The notes below the pieces were generated by a model. That model was given only the letters and a program-made list of their open reading frames with translations. It made no database searches and was not told the DNA's origin. Positions 6,494 through 13,623 of a stretch of 14,016 nucleotides of DNA are shown one piece after another (the stretch's first letter is position 1; every line of letters starts with the position of its first letter). Origin of the DNA: Burkholderiales bacterium (GTDB taxonomy: Bacteria; Pseudomonadota; Gammaproteobacteria; Burkholderiales; Burkholderiaceae_C); the NCBI GenBank assembly GCA_005789685.1, contig SXXD01000034.1, positions 1-14,016 on the forward strand, read 5' to 3'. The position numbers and the translations under genes are program-made.

Positions 6494-7357
6494 ATGAAAC
6501 ACCAAGACCTGATTGCCATTGACATTCATACGCATGCCGAAGTGAGTTGCTGGAATCCTTTTGACAATTACGGCGAGGAATACGACCGCGCTGCCGACAA
6601 GTTTTTTGGCAGCAATCGGCGCCCTACCATTGATGAAACAGTGGCTTATTACCGCGAACGAAAAATCGGCTTGGTCATGTTCACTGTCGACAGCGAATCA
6701 CAATTAGGCCGCCGCCGCATTCCCAACGAAGAAATTGCCAAAGCTGCGCGAGACAACAGCGACATGATGATTGCCTTTGGCAGCATAGATCCGCACAAAG
6801 GCAAGATGGGTGCGCGTGAAGCCGAGCGCTTGATCAAAGAAGAGGGCATCAAGGGTTTCAAATTTCACCCTACCGTTCAGGGCTACCACCCCTACGACAA
6901 AATGGCCTGGCCCATTTACGAGGTGATCAACGAGCACAAATTGCCCGCCATCTTTCACACGGGTCACAGTGGCATTGGCTCAGGCATGCGCTGTGGTGGC
7001 GGTTTGCGCTTGGCCTACAGCAACCCCATGCACCTAGACGATGTGGCCATCGATTTTCCCGATATGCAAATTGTGATGGCTCACCCCAGTTTCCCATGGC
7101 AAGACGAGGCGCTCAGTGTGGCCACTCACAAGCCCAACGTTTGGATTGATTTGTCGGGTTGGAGCCCCAAGTATTTTCCGAAGCAACTCATTCAGTATGC
7201 CAACACGCTTTTAAAAGATCGCATTTTGTTTGGCAGCGATTACCCCCTCATCACACCTGAGCGGTGGATGAAGGATTTTGAAGTAGCCGGTTTCAAACCC
7301 GAAGTGATGCCCGGTATTCTGAAAGACAACGCGGTGCGTTTGCTTGGCTTGAAATAA
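6494..7357 (+). CDS. Amidohydrolase-superfamily metal-dependent hydrolase, candidate CouO-like beta-ketoacyl-CoA hydrolase
   Basis: This 287-residue TIM-barrel protein of the amidohydrolase-2 type (Pfam Amidohydro_2, the ACMSD family) has the metal motif DIHTH (H12, H14), KFHP (H125), FHTGHSG (H155), AHPSFPW (H197) and GSDYP (D249). All expected ligand positions are filled, so it should be active. In Rhodococcus jostii RHA1 an amidohydrolase-superfamily enzyme, CouO, is reported to replace thiolase plus thioesterase in p-hydroxycinnamate degradation, cleaving the beta-keto intermediate to the aromatic acid. Divergent position beside hydratase, Fcs and dehydrogenase suggests the same role here, but this is inference. 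Alternatives are a decarboxylase or an ordinary hydrolase. A GAAAG site lies 5 bases before the ATG. The gene ends 1 base from the stop of the convergent carboxypeptidase. Confidence 0.85.
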   Translation: MKHQDLIAIDIHTHAEVSCWNPFDNYGEEYDRAADKFFGSNRRPTIDETVAYYRERKIGLVMFTVDSESQLGRRRIPNEEIAKAARDNSDMMIAFGSIDPHKGKMGAREAERLIKEEGIKGFKFHPTVQGYHPYDKMAWPIYEVINEHKLPAIFHTGHSGIGSGMRCGGGLRLAYSNPMHLDDVAIDFPDMQIVMAHPSFPWQDEALSVATHKPNVWIDLSGWSPKYFPKQLIQYANTLLKDRILFGSDYPLITPERWMKDFEVAGFKPEVMPGILKDNAVRLLGLK

Positions 7358-7368
7358 GTTATTTCAAG
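7348..7368. repeat. Perfect 21-bp palindrome formed by two convergent gene ends
   Basis: CTTGAAATAA, a single central G (7358), then TTATTTCAAG: the arms are perfect 10-bp reverse complements. Both the amidohydrolase and the carboxypeptidase end in Leu-Lys-stop written with the same codons (TTG AAA TAA), so the palindrome consists of both terminal codon sets. No GC-rich stem or T-tract follows, so a classical terminator is not supported. Confidence 0.8.
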
Positions 7369-9083
7369 GTCAGTGAGGTTCTGACAGTACCTGCCCTTGC
7401 GGCATGTGCTGTCAGATTGAGCACAGTCCCAGCCGGTGCTTCCACAATCCATTCGTTCAAGGCCCGATCGCCCGTAATTGTTTTGCTGGGCAAGAAAGCT
7501 TGAAGTGAATGAGTGGCTGCATGACCTTCCAACTGTGGACCTTCCATGCGGGGCTTGCCCATCCGAAGGTGTGCACCTTCAGGCAATTCAATTTCGAAAA
7601 TGCAAGGACGTGCCGTCTTTCGTTCAAGGGCGCGTTTTGTGACATAGCTAGGCAGGTAGCCTGCATTGCCAACAGCCATTTGTACGCGCCATTGGCCCTT
7701 GCCTAAATTTTCTGCTTTGGCATGAAGCAGTTCGAGCTTGGGCAGCGTCAATGCAATTTGGTCTAACCAAGCAGGAAAACGTGCCGCTTCGCGTTCACGC
7801 AAATGGGCGGGTGGATTGCGCCAGAAATTCATACGGTCCCATCCGCCTAATTCAATCGCACCTAATTCCGGGTGTTGGTAAGGGTACCAATCGACGTGCG
7901 CTTGGCCGGCGCACACCTCGTCACTCCACTTGAGCAGTTTGACATCGTCTTCGGGCGGATGGTCGCGGTACCAGTGGATCCAATCGTAATCGGTGATGCC
8001 GGCTTCTTTGTTAGGGGCCCAAATTTCAACCGTCCAGAACAAAGCACCCAAATGCTCGTACACCCAATCTTGTGTGCCTGTAATCACTTCTTTGGGGTGG
8101 TATTTGAACTCGTGAAAAATACTGACGGCCGGATAACCGGTGAGCTTGCTGCCAATGTCGGACATGCGCTTGATGATCCACAAATCTTCGGGCGTCATAT
8201 CGGAGTCGCTTTGGGTGCCCATAGGACGCAAAATAACACCTGAGTGGGTGTGGAAGCTGACAGCTGCGCCAATGTTGGGATGCTTGGCAATGAAGTCCAC
8301 CATGGCACGCACTTCGGGCTCGCTGGTGGGGTAGGGTCCGGCGCCCACCTGTTCGTATTCTTGGCGCCAAAAGGCAGGGAAGTTGCGGTTCAAATCCAAA
8401 CCCTCAATGTCGCGATTGGGTTTGATGTTGACGCCGTCGTAATGTTGCAAACTGCCTTCGGGCATCACTCGGTAATACTTTCCACCAAACTCACCCGGCA
8501 AGCGAGGTGTGAGCAGTCTTGGCTCGTCTGGGTTGGCTTTCCAACCGCCATGGGGATCTGGAATTCGCATCATCAAAATGCGACCGTCGCCATCCATGTC
8601 TTCAATGGTCAGGCCTTCAACGTGGGGCTCGTCCCATGGGTAGGGCCGAGTAGAAGATCGAATGTGCCTAGGTTTGTCTGCCAAGGCCAGTTCTGCGCCA
8701 TCTGGATTCAAACGGGGCACCAAGTAAATGACACGCGTGTTGAGCAATTCTGTGACGCCCGCGTCTTCACCGTCTTTGCTTAAAAGATGGTGCAACCAGT
8801 ACAGGCAAGCCGTGCTGGCCGTTAGCTCGGCTGCGTGAATATTACCGTCCACCCAAAATGCGGGCTTGTCTGTGTCTGCACCGGTTGACTTGCGAGTGAG
8901 AACAAGCACCCAAATGGGGCGATTTTCATGGCTTGTGCCTAACTCTCGAAGCTCTACCAATTCAGGCCTTGCCGCTGCAAAAGCTTGCAGCAATTCTGTC
9001 AGTTCTTGATGTTTGTAGAAGCGATCAAAGGCGGGCAGGGGAAGCGGCACCTGATTTTTCTTGATGTTAGAAGCTGTTGCCAT
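7359..9083 (-). CDS. M14-family zinc carboxypeptidase, cytoplasmic
   Basis: This 574-residue protein has an M14 metallocarboxypeptidase domain in about residues 20-370. Zinc ligands are H83 and E86 (NIHAAE) and H278 (SFHTHSG). The general-base Glu is E353 in WTVEIWAP, matching E270 of carboxypeptidase A. NPDG (126-129) and LNRNFP (231-236) are also family motifs. The C-terminal ~175 residues look beta-rich and may be an accessory domain. No signal peptide is visible, unlike secreted M14 enzymes, so it should act on peptides or amino-acid conjugates inside the cell. The ATG at 9083 has no ribosome-binding site (the leader is CT-rich), so the start is uncertain, but no better one was found. It is convergent with the amidohydrolase and divergent from the acyl-CoA synthetase; no functional link to either is evident. 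Confidence 0.88.
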   Translation of the reverse strand: MATASNIKKNQVPLPLPAFDRFYKHQELTELLQAFAAARPELVELRELGTSHENRPIWVLVLTRKSTGADTDKPAFWVDGNIHAAELTASTACLYWLHHLLSKDGEDAGVTELLNTRVIYLVPRLNPDGAELALADKPRHIRSSTRPYPWDEPHVEGLTIEDMDGDGRILMMRIPDPHGGWKANPDEPRLLTPRLPGEFGGKYYRVMPEGSLQHYDGVNIKPNRDIEGLDLNRNFPAFWRQEYEQVGAGPYPTSEPEVRAMVDFIAKHPNIGAAVSFHTHSGVILRPMGTQSDSDMTPEDLWIIKRMSDIGSKLTGYPAVSIFHEFKYHPKEVITGTQDWVYEHLGALFWTVEIWAPNKEAGITDYDWIHWYRDHPPEDDVKLLKWSDEVCAGQAHVDWYPYQHPELGAIELGGWDRMNFWRNPPAHLREREAARFPAWLDQIALTLPKLELLHAKAENLGKGQWRVQMAVGNAGYLPSYVTKRALERKTARPCIFEIELPEGAHLRMGKPRMEGPQLEGHAATHSLQAFLPSKTITGDRALNEWIVEAPAGTVLNLTAHAARAGTVRTSLTLK

Positions 9084-9330
9084 GGTGAAGTGAGTGTGAA
9101 TGCTTGAAGAGGCTCAGCATACCAAGGCTTTGCTTGGAATGAAAAGAGTTTGCGCACTTTTTATCCAATGAACTTGGGAGGGCCTTATCAGGGAAATTCC
9201 TAGGGAATGAGTCTCGAAGAGGACTGGGAATAGGTTCAATTCTCTTCACAATTCGTCATCCCTTTAAATCATCGATCGATTCTTGAGATTTTTCTATTCA
9301 AGGGTCAATTTCAACCCACGAAAGTTTGGC
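9084..9330. promoter_or_regulatory. Divergent intergenic region between carboxypeptidase and acyl-CoA synthetase
   Basis: A 247-base gap that must hold promoters for both divergent genes. Visible structures are ATTCC-TAG-GGAAT (9196-9208), the perfect palindrome ATCGATCGAT (9271-9280), and CTTGA...TCAAG arms (9282-9302) just before the synthetase start. I could not assign a convincing -35/-10 pair, and I see no small gene or RNA. Confidence 0.35.
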
Positions 9331-11010
9331 ATGTCAAAACCTGCATTAATTCTTGAGAATGTTCTGGCGCACGAGAAAAACCGCCCTGATTTTGTGTACA
9401 TGACGCAGCCCATAGGCAATGGTCAGGTTGTAGATTACACATGGCGCGAAACCCTCAAGCAAGCGCGATCCATGGCCGCTTACATCAAAGCTCAAAACCT
9501 TGAGCCAGGTGCCCGGGTGGCCATTCTTTCCAAGAATTGCGCACACTTCATCATGGCTGAACTGGCCATTTGGATGTCAGGCTGCACCACAGTGGCCATT
9601 TTTCCAACCGAGTTGGGCGAGACCGTTCGCTACGTTCTGGATCACAGCGAAGCCAGTTTGCTGTTTGTCGGAAAATTGGACACATGGCCCGAACAAGCGC
9701 CCTCTGTGCCGACCTCTTTACCTTGCATTGCATTCCCTTTGGCGCCTGCCAATCAATTTGCAAAGTGGGATGACATCGTTGCAAAAACAGCGCCCTTGCA
9801 AGGTGACATAGCGCGGGCACCTCAAGATTTGGCCATGATCATGTACACCTCTGGCTCAACAGGTCAGCCCAAAGGTGTGATGCACAATTTTGAGCGAATC
9901 TCCAAAACTGCGGAACTGATATGCCAATCTATTTTGGACAGTGCAGGTGATCTGAAAGATTCCCGCATCTTGTCTTATCTGCCCCTGGCTCACGTTTTTG
10001 AGCGTGCTTGGGTTGAAGTTGCCAGTTTGACTTATGGCGAGACGCATGTATTTTTTGCAGAATCTTTGGACACATTCATCCAAGACTTAAACCGTGCACG
10101 GCCCACGTTCTTCATTTCTGTACCCCGCTTGTGGCTTAAGTTTCAGCAAGGTGTTTTCAGCAAGATGCCGCCAGCCAAGTTGGATTTGTTGCTGAGCATC
10201 CCTATTGTCAAAGGCTTGGTTAAAAAGAAAATTCTCAAAGGCCTCGGCTTGGATCAAGTGGTGTCCGCGGGCAGTGGTTCTGCGCCCCTGCCAGCAGAAC
10301 TCATCGTCTGGTATCGCAAGCTAGGTTTGAACCTCTTAGAGGGCTACGGCATGACGGAGGATTTTGCTTGGTCACACAACTGCACCAATGAGATCAATGA
10401 GCCAGGCAGCGTGGGCATACCCGCGAATGGCGTTCAAGCTCGTATCAGCCCTGAAGGCGAAATTCAGTTGAAATCACCAGGACAAATGGTGGGTTATTAC
10501 AAACGCCCTGATTTAGATGCGGAGGCTTTTACAGAAGATGGCTTTTTCAAAACGGGTGATCAAGGCCAACAGCGAGCGGATGGTCTGTTGAAAATTACCG
10601 GACGCTTGAAGGAGATTTTCAAAACCTCCAAAGGTAAGTATGTTGCGCCAGCCCCCATTGAGAACAAACTCAATGTGCACCCCATGATTGAGATGAGCAT
10701 CGTCTCAGGCGTGTCCCAGTCGGCTGCTTATGCCATGGTGGTGCTGGCAGAGGATATTCGTCCGAAAGTCAAAGACGCTGAAGTAAGGGCTCAAGTAGAA
10801 CAACAACTCAGCGAGTTCTTGACCAAAGTGAATTCAGAGTTGGCAGACTATGAAAAGCTGCGCATGCTGGTCATTGCCAGTGAGGCCTGGTCGATTGAAA
10901 ACGGTTACCTCACGCCCACCATGAAAATCAAACGCAGTCGCATTGAATCGTCTGTTGAAAGCCAAGTGCCTGCTTGGTATGAAAAGTCTGGCAGTGTGTT
11001 TTGGGCTTGA
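9331..11010 (+). CDS. Long-chain-fatty-acid-type AMP-forming acyl-CoA synthetase
   Basis: With the ATG at 9331 (MSKPALILEN) the protein has 559 residues; an in-frame TTG at 9283 would add 16 residues that look non-native. ANL motifs are complete: P-loop YTSGSTGQPKGV (172-183), YGMTE (339-343), KTGD (407-410), GRLKEIFKTSKGKYVAP (424-440) and the C-terminal LTPTMKIKR (527-535) with the catalytic-lysine region. GRLKEIFKTSKGKYVAP and LTPTxKxKR are typical of FACS/FadD-like ligases for medium- to long-chain or hydrophobic acids, not of Fcs. It makes acyl-CoA from acid, ATP and CoA. An AMP-binding enzyme separate from Fcs suggests another acid substrate. The downstream flavoprotein starts 3 bases after its stop, implying co-translation. 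A GAAAG stretch lies 7 bases before the ATG. Confidence 0.9.
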   Translation: MSKPALILENVLAHEKNRPDFVYMTQPIGNGQVVDYTWRETLKQARSMAAYIKAQNLEPGARVAILSKNCAHFIMAELAIWMSGCTTVAIFPTELGETVRYVLDHSEASLLFVGKLDTWPEQAPSVPTSLPCIAFPLAPANQFAKWDDIVAKTAPLQGDIARAPQDLAMIMYTSGSTGQPKGVMHNFERISKTAELICQSILDSAGDLKDSRILSYLPLAHVFERAWVEVASLTYGETHVFFAESLDTFIQDLNRARPTFFISVPRLWLKFQQGVFSKMPPAKLDLLLSIPIVKGLVKKKILKGLGLDQVVSAGSGSAPLPAELIVWYRKLGLNLLEGYGMTEDFAWSHNCTNEINEPGSVGIPANGVQARISPEGEIQLKSPGQMVGYYKRPDLDAEAFTEDGFFKTGDQGQQRADGLLKITGRLKEIFKTSKGKYVAPAPIENKLNVHPMIEMSIVSGVSQSAAYAMVVLAEDIRPKVKDAEVRAQVEQQLSEFLTKVNSELADYEKLRMLVIASEAWSIENGYLTPTMKIKRSRIESSVESQVPAWYEKSGSVFWA

Positions 11011-11013
11011 TGG

Positions 11014-11973
11014 ATGGATCACTCAATATCAAACACACACACAAACAGAGTCTTGGCGCACACCGGCGCCAAGTACCCAATCTTGCAAGCCCCCATGGGC
11101 TGGATCGCGCGAACGCAACTGGCCTCTGCCGTATCTAGGGCTGGCGGCCTTGGCATCATTGAAACGTCTTCGGGTGAAACCGAAAATTGCCAAGCCGAAA
11201 TTAGAAAGATGCGCGAATTGAATTTGCCATTTGGTGTCAATTTGCCCATTCGGTTTTTAAAAGACGATGCAATGCTGAAGTTTGTCTGTGCATCGGGCGT
11301 GAAATTTGTCACCACATCCGCTGGCAGCCCCGCTAAATTTGTTCAACCCCTAAAGAGTGCGGGCATTACCGTTTACCACGCTGTACCCACAGTAGATGCG
11401 GCCATGAAGTGTGTTGACGCTGGCATTGATGGCCTTGTCGTTGAAGGATCTGAAGGAGGTGGCTTTAAAAACCCCGAAGACGTTTCAACGCTGGTACTTT
11501 TGCAAGCGATTCGTGCCAAGGTCGATGTCCCCCTGATTGCCGCGGGTGGTATTTGCGATGGCAGAGGCATGGCTGCAGCCTTTGCGCTGGGCGCCGAAGC
11601 CATTCAAATGGGAACGCGTTTTGTCAGTTGTGCAGAAAGCCCTGTTCACGACAACTTTAAAAATGCCATCGTCAGCTCCAAAGAAACGGGCACTTGGATG
11701 TTGAACACCAAATCAACACCTTGTATTCGCGCCCTTAAATCGGAGCGAACCAGTGTCATTCACGAGCAAGGCATCATGTCATTTGATGACATGAAAGGTA
11801 TTTTGAATGTTTACTTCAAAGGTGACATGGAAGCCGCGCCTGCATTGGCAGGGCAGTCGGCTGGCTTAATTGATTCAGTGAAAACCGCCAAAGACATCAT
11901 TGAAGATACCGTGGCGGAGTTTTTTGAAATCAGTGCCCGCATGGGGGCCAAGGCGCAAAGTCAAAGCTTTTAA
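11014..11973 (+). CDS. Nitronate monooxygenase / 2-nitropropane-dioxygenase-like FMN protein
   Basis: This 319-residue FMN TIM-barrel protein has QAPMGW (25-30) near the N-terminus, an AGGLG segment (43-47) and the phosphate-binding AAGGICDGRGMAAAFALGAEAIQMGTRF region (177-203). The usual EAGGH segment with the catalytic histidine of nitronate monooxygenases and FabK reads EGGGF here (147-151), so that His is Phe151. True nitronate oxidation is therefore doubtful; an NAD(P)H-dependent flavin oxidoreductase or enoyl reductase role is possible. The ATG at 11014 is 3 bases after the synthetase stop, with no strong ribosome-binding site of its own, which fits translational coupling. The stop overlaps the convergent FAA-hydrolase-family gene's stop by 4 bases. 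The coupling suggests it acts on the CoA ester made by the synthetase, which is inference. Confidence 0.85.
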   Translation: MDHSISNTHTNRVLAHTGAKYPILQAPMGWIARTQLASAVSRAGGLGIIETSSGETENCQAEIRKMRELNLPFGVNLPIRFLKDDAMLKFVCASGVKFVTTSAGSPAKFVQPLKSAGITVYHAVPTVDAAMKCVDAGIDGLVVEGSEGGGFKNPEDVSTLVLLQAIRAKVDVPLIAAGGICDGRGMAAAFALGAEAIQMGTRFVSCAESPVHDNFKNAIVSSKETGTWMLNTKSTPCIRALKSERTSVIHEQGIMSFDDMKGILNVYFKGDMEAAPALAGQSAGLIDSVKTAKDIIEDTVAEFFEISARMGAKAQSQSF

Positions 11974-12833
11974 ACAGTGGTGGCTAGGTCGTCTTTGATG
12001 GTGTTGCGCAAAATGCCAACGGCATCGACTTCAATTTCAACCACATCACCGGGCTTCATGAAAACCTGAGGTGTGCGTTTGTTGCCTACGCCGCCGGGCG
12101 TGCCACTCACAATGACATCGCCAGGTTCAAGCGGAATGAAGGTAGAGATGTAGGCAATTTGACGTGGGATGCTGTGAATCATCATGTCGGTTGTGGCACG
12201 TTGCAACTCAACACCATTCAAGCGCGTGCTCAGTGTCAAAGTTTGGCCAGGTTTGATTTCATCAGCAGTCACCATCCAAGGCCCAAAGCCACCCGTGCGC
12301 CAGAAATTTTTACCAGCCGTCCACTGGGTGGTGAAATTTTGCCAATCGCGCACCGAGCCATCGTTGTAGCAAGAGTAGCCGGCAATGTGCTTCCAAGCAT
12401 CAGCTTCCGAAATACGGCGACCACCTTCACCAATGATGATGGCAATTTCACCTTCGTAGTCAAGGCGATGCGACTCAGGTGGACGCATGATGTCTTGGCC
12501 ATGCCCTACTTGCGAAGAATTGACACGTGAAAAAATAGCTGGCTTTTCAGTCAGTTCTCGGCCTGTTTCTTTCACGTGATCGTGGTAGTTCAAACCCACA
12601 CACATGATTTTTTCTGGATTGGGAATGACGGGCAAGAGCGACAAGTCTTCGAAAATCAAGTCTGGTGTGTTTTTGCTCAATGCGTCAGCCGCTTGTGCGA
12701 GCATCTTTTTGGCAATCAGGGTTTTTAGATCAGGTGCTTGCGCGCCCAAAATAGGGGTGAGGTTTAAAACTTTGTTGCCATGCACTGCGCCATAGCATGC
12801 GGTGTTGTTAAGCAAGAAGCTAATGAGTCTCAT
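11970..12833 (-). CDS. FAA-hydrolase-family enzyme (2-hydroxyhepta-2,4-diene-1,7-dioate isomerase/hydrolase-like)
   Basis: This 287-residue, short-form FAA-hydrolase-superfamily protein has an N-terminal 70-residue cap followed by the catalytic domain with IMCVGLNYHDH (76-86), metal ligands E127 and E129 in DYEGE, D158 in YNDGSVRD, K175 in GKNFWRTGGFGPW, and SGTPGGVG (243-250). Such enzymes hydrolyse or tautomerise C-C bonds of 2-oxo/beta-dicarbonyl acids late in aromatic ring-cleavage pathways; some act as oxaloacetate decarboxylase or acylpyruvase. The exact substrate is not readable. It is 35 bases after the nitroreductase gene on the same strand, with a GAAAGA site before the ATG, so the two form an operon divergent from vanA. 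Its stop overlaps the convergent flavoprotein stop by 4 bases. Confidence 0.9.
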   Translation of the reverse strand: MRLISFLLNNTACYGAVHGNKVLNLTPILGAQAPDLKTLIAKKMLAQAADALSKNTPDLIFEDLSLLPVIPNPEKIMCVGLNYHDHVKETGRELTEKPAIFSRVNSSQVGHGQDIMRPPESHRLDYEGEIAIIIGEGGRRISEADAWKHIAGYSCYNDGSVRDWQNFTTQWTAGKNFWRTGGFGPWMVTADEIKPGQTLTLSTRLNGVELQRATTDMMIHSIPRQIAYISTFIPLEPGDVIVSGTPGGVGNKRTPQVFMKPGDVVEIEVDAVGILRNTIKDDLATTV

Positions 12834-12868
12834 GGTGATTCTTTCAAGAAAAAAAGATGTTGGTTGAC

Positions 12869-13471
12869 TTAAAAAGAACCGCGTTTGGCCAATGTCGTCA
12901 GTGGCTTGCGCGCATTGGGCGATTCTCTTTCGCGCAATGCATCGGGCAATGTGGCAGCATCACCGCGTTTGCCAACCGTGGCCAACATTTGCAAGGTGTG
13001 ATCTGCTGGTAGGCCTAAGACTTGAGCGCCGGCCACTTTGTCAAAGCCACCAATGCCGTGCAATGAGAAGCCATTCAGGTGCGCTTGCATGGCCATGTAG
13101 GCCCATGCAGCACCGGTGTCGAAGGCGTGCATGCCATTAGGTGCCATGTCTGGCGAGCCTGCTTTGGCTGCCAATTGGTAGGAAGCAATGGCTACCAAAG
13201 CACCTGCATTGCCAGCCCATGCTTGGTTGTTAGGATTGAGTGTGGCAAACAAGGCATCCCATTGTGGGTCGTTGCGCAGCACAACTGCAAAACGCCAGGG
13301 CTGTGCGTTGTTGGACGAGGGAGCCCACCGAGCGGCTTCTAGCATGCTCATGACATCGGCTTCGGATACGACTTCACCCGTGTAAGCACGAGGTGACCAA
13401 CGCTCTGTAAATTGCGGGTCGATGGGGAAGTCTGCCTTGCGGGTGTTGGTCACGGGTGAGGGTTGGCTCAT
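12869..13471 (-). CDS. Nitroreductase-family flavoprotein
   Basis: With the ATG at 13471 (MSQPSPVTN) the protein has 200 residues. This start has an AGGAAA ribosome-binding site 7 bases upstream; an in-frame TTG at 13501 would add 10 residues and has no such support. Nitroreductase features: RWSPRAY (24-30), APSSNNAQPW (50-59) and HGIGGFD (138-144), which line the FMN site. The family uses NAD(P)H to reduce nitroaromatics, quinones or enones, usually as a homodimer; the physiological substrate is unknown. It is divergent from vanA with 152 bases between the starts, and the FAA-hydrolase-family gene follows at 35 bases. The RNA for it probably starts within this shared region, where AAGCA and TGCTT arms (13496-13511) flank CAATATTG-like sequence. 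Confidence 0.9.
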   Translation of the reverse strand: MSQPSPVTNTRKADFPIDPQFTERWSPRAYTGEVVSEADVMSMLEAARWAPSSNNAQPWRFAVVLRNDPQWDALFATLNPNNQAWAGNAGALVAIASYQLAAKAGSPDMAPNGMHAFDTGAAWAYMAMQAHLNGFSLHGIGGFDKVAGAQVLGLPADHTLQMLATVGKRGDAATLPDALRERESPNARKPLTTLAKRGSF

Positions 13472-13495
13472 GAAACTATTTCCTACGGATGATAA

Positions 13496-13511
13496 AAGCA
13501 ATATTGTGCTT
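13496..13511. promoter_or_regulatory. Inverted repeat upstream of the nitroreductase gene
   Basis: AAGCA (13496-13500) and TGCTT (13507-13511) are perfect reverse complements around ATATTG. The dyad starts 25 bases before the nitroreductase ATG, a place suited to a repressor or leader element. Function is inferred from position only. Confidence 0.3.
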
Positions 13512-13590
13512 GTTTTTTGTGAGATGAAGTGGGGACATATTGGTAAGCTCGCGCACAGCCGTGGTATTGTGAAATGATTGAAAAATTGTC

Positions 13591-13609
13591 AGGTGTGTCT
13601 GACTCACCT
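13591..13609. promoter_or_regulatory. 19-bp dyad upstream of vanA, candidate operator
   Basis: AGGTG-T-GTC, central T at 13600, GAC-T-CACCT: eight of nine base pairs are symmetric. It ends 2 bases before the vanA ribosome-binding site (13612-13620). The GTC-T-GAC core resembles dyads bound by GntR/FadR-type regulators, the class to which VanR repressors belong. No vanR gene is in this window, so this is inference. Confidence 0.45.
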
Positions 13610-13623
13610 TCAAAGGAGATGAC

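Noticed and set aside
8244..8783. 179-codon open frame on the plus strand
   Set aside because: It lies wholly inside the M14 carboxypeptidase gene on the other strand and shows no recognisable motif; a shadow frame.
9271..9280. ATCGATCGAT palindrome as an operator
   Set aside because: Short self-complementary words of this kind are expected by chance; no flanking symmetry extends it.
9283..9330. Upstream TTG start for the acyl-CoA synthetase
   Set aside because: The extra 16 residues (MRFFYSRVNF...) are not typical of the family, and the ATG at 9331 gives a normal N-terminus.
11031..11045. AC-rich tract suggesting a phase-variable simple repeat
   Set aside because: The run is short and imperfect, and it encodes the N-terminus of the flavoprotein (SNTHTN) without evident frame risk beyond normal.
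13472..13501. Upstream TTG start for the nitroreductase
   Set aside because: The ATG at 13471 has a good AGGAAA site; the TTG has none.
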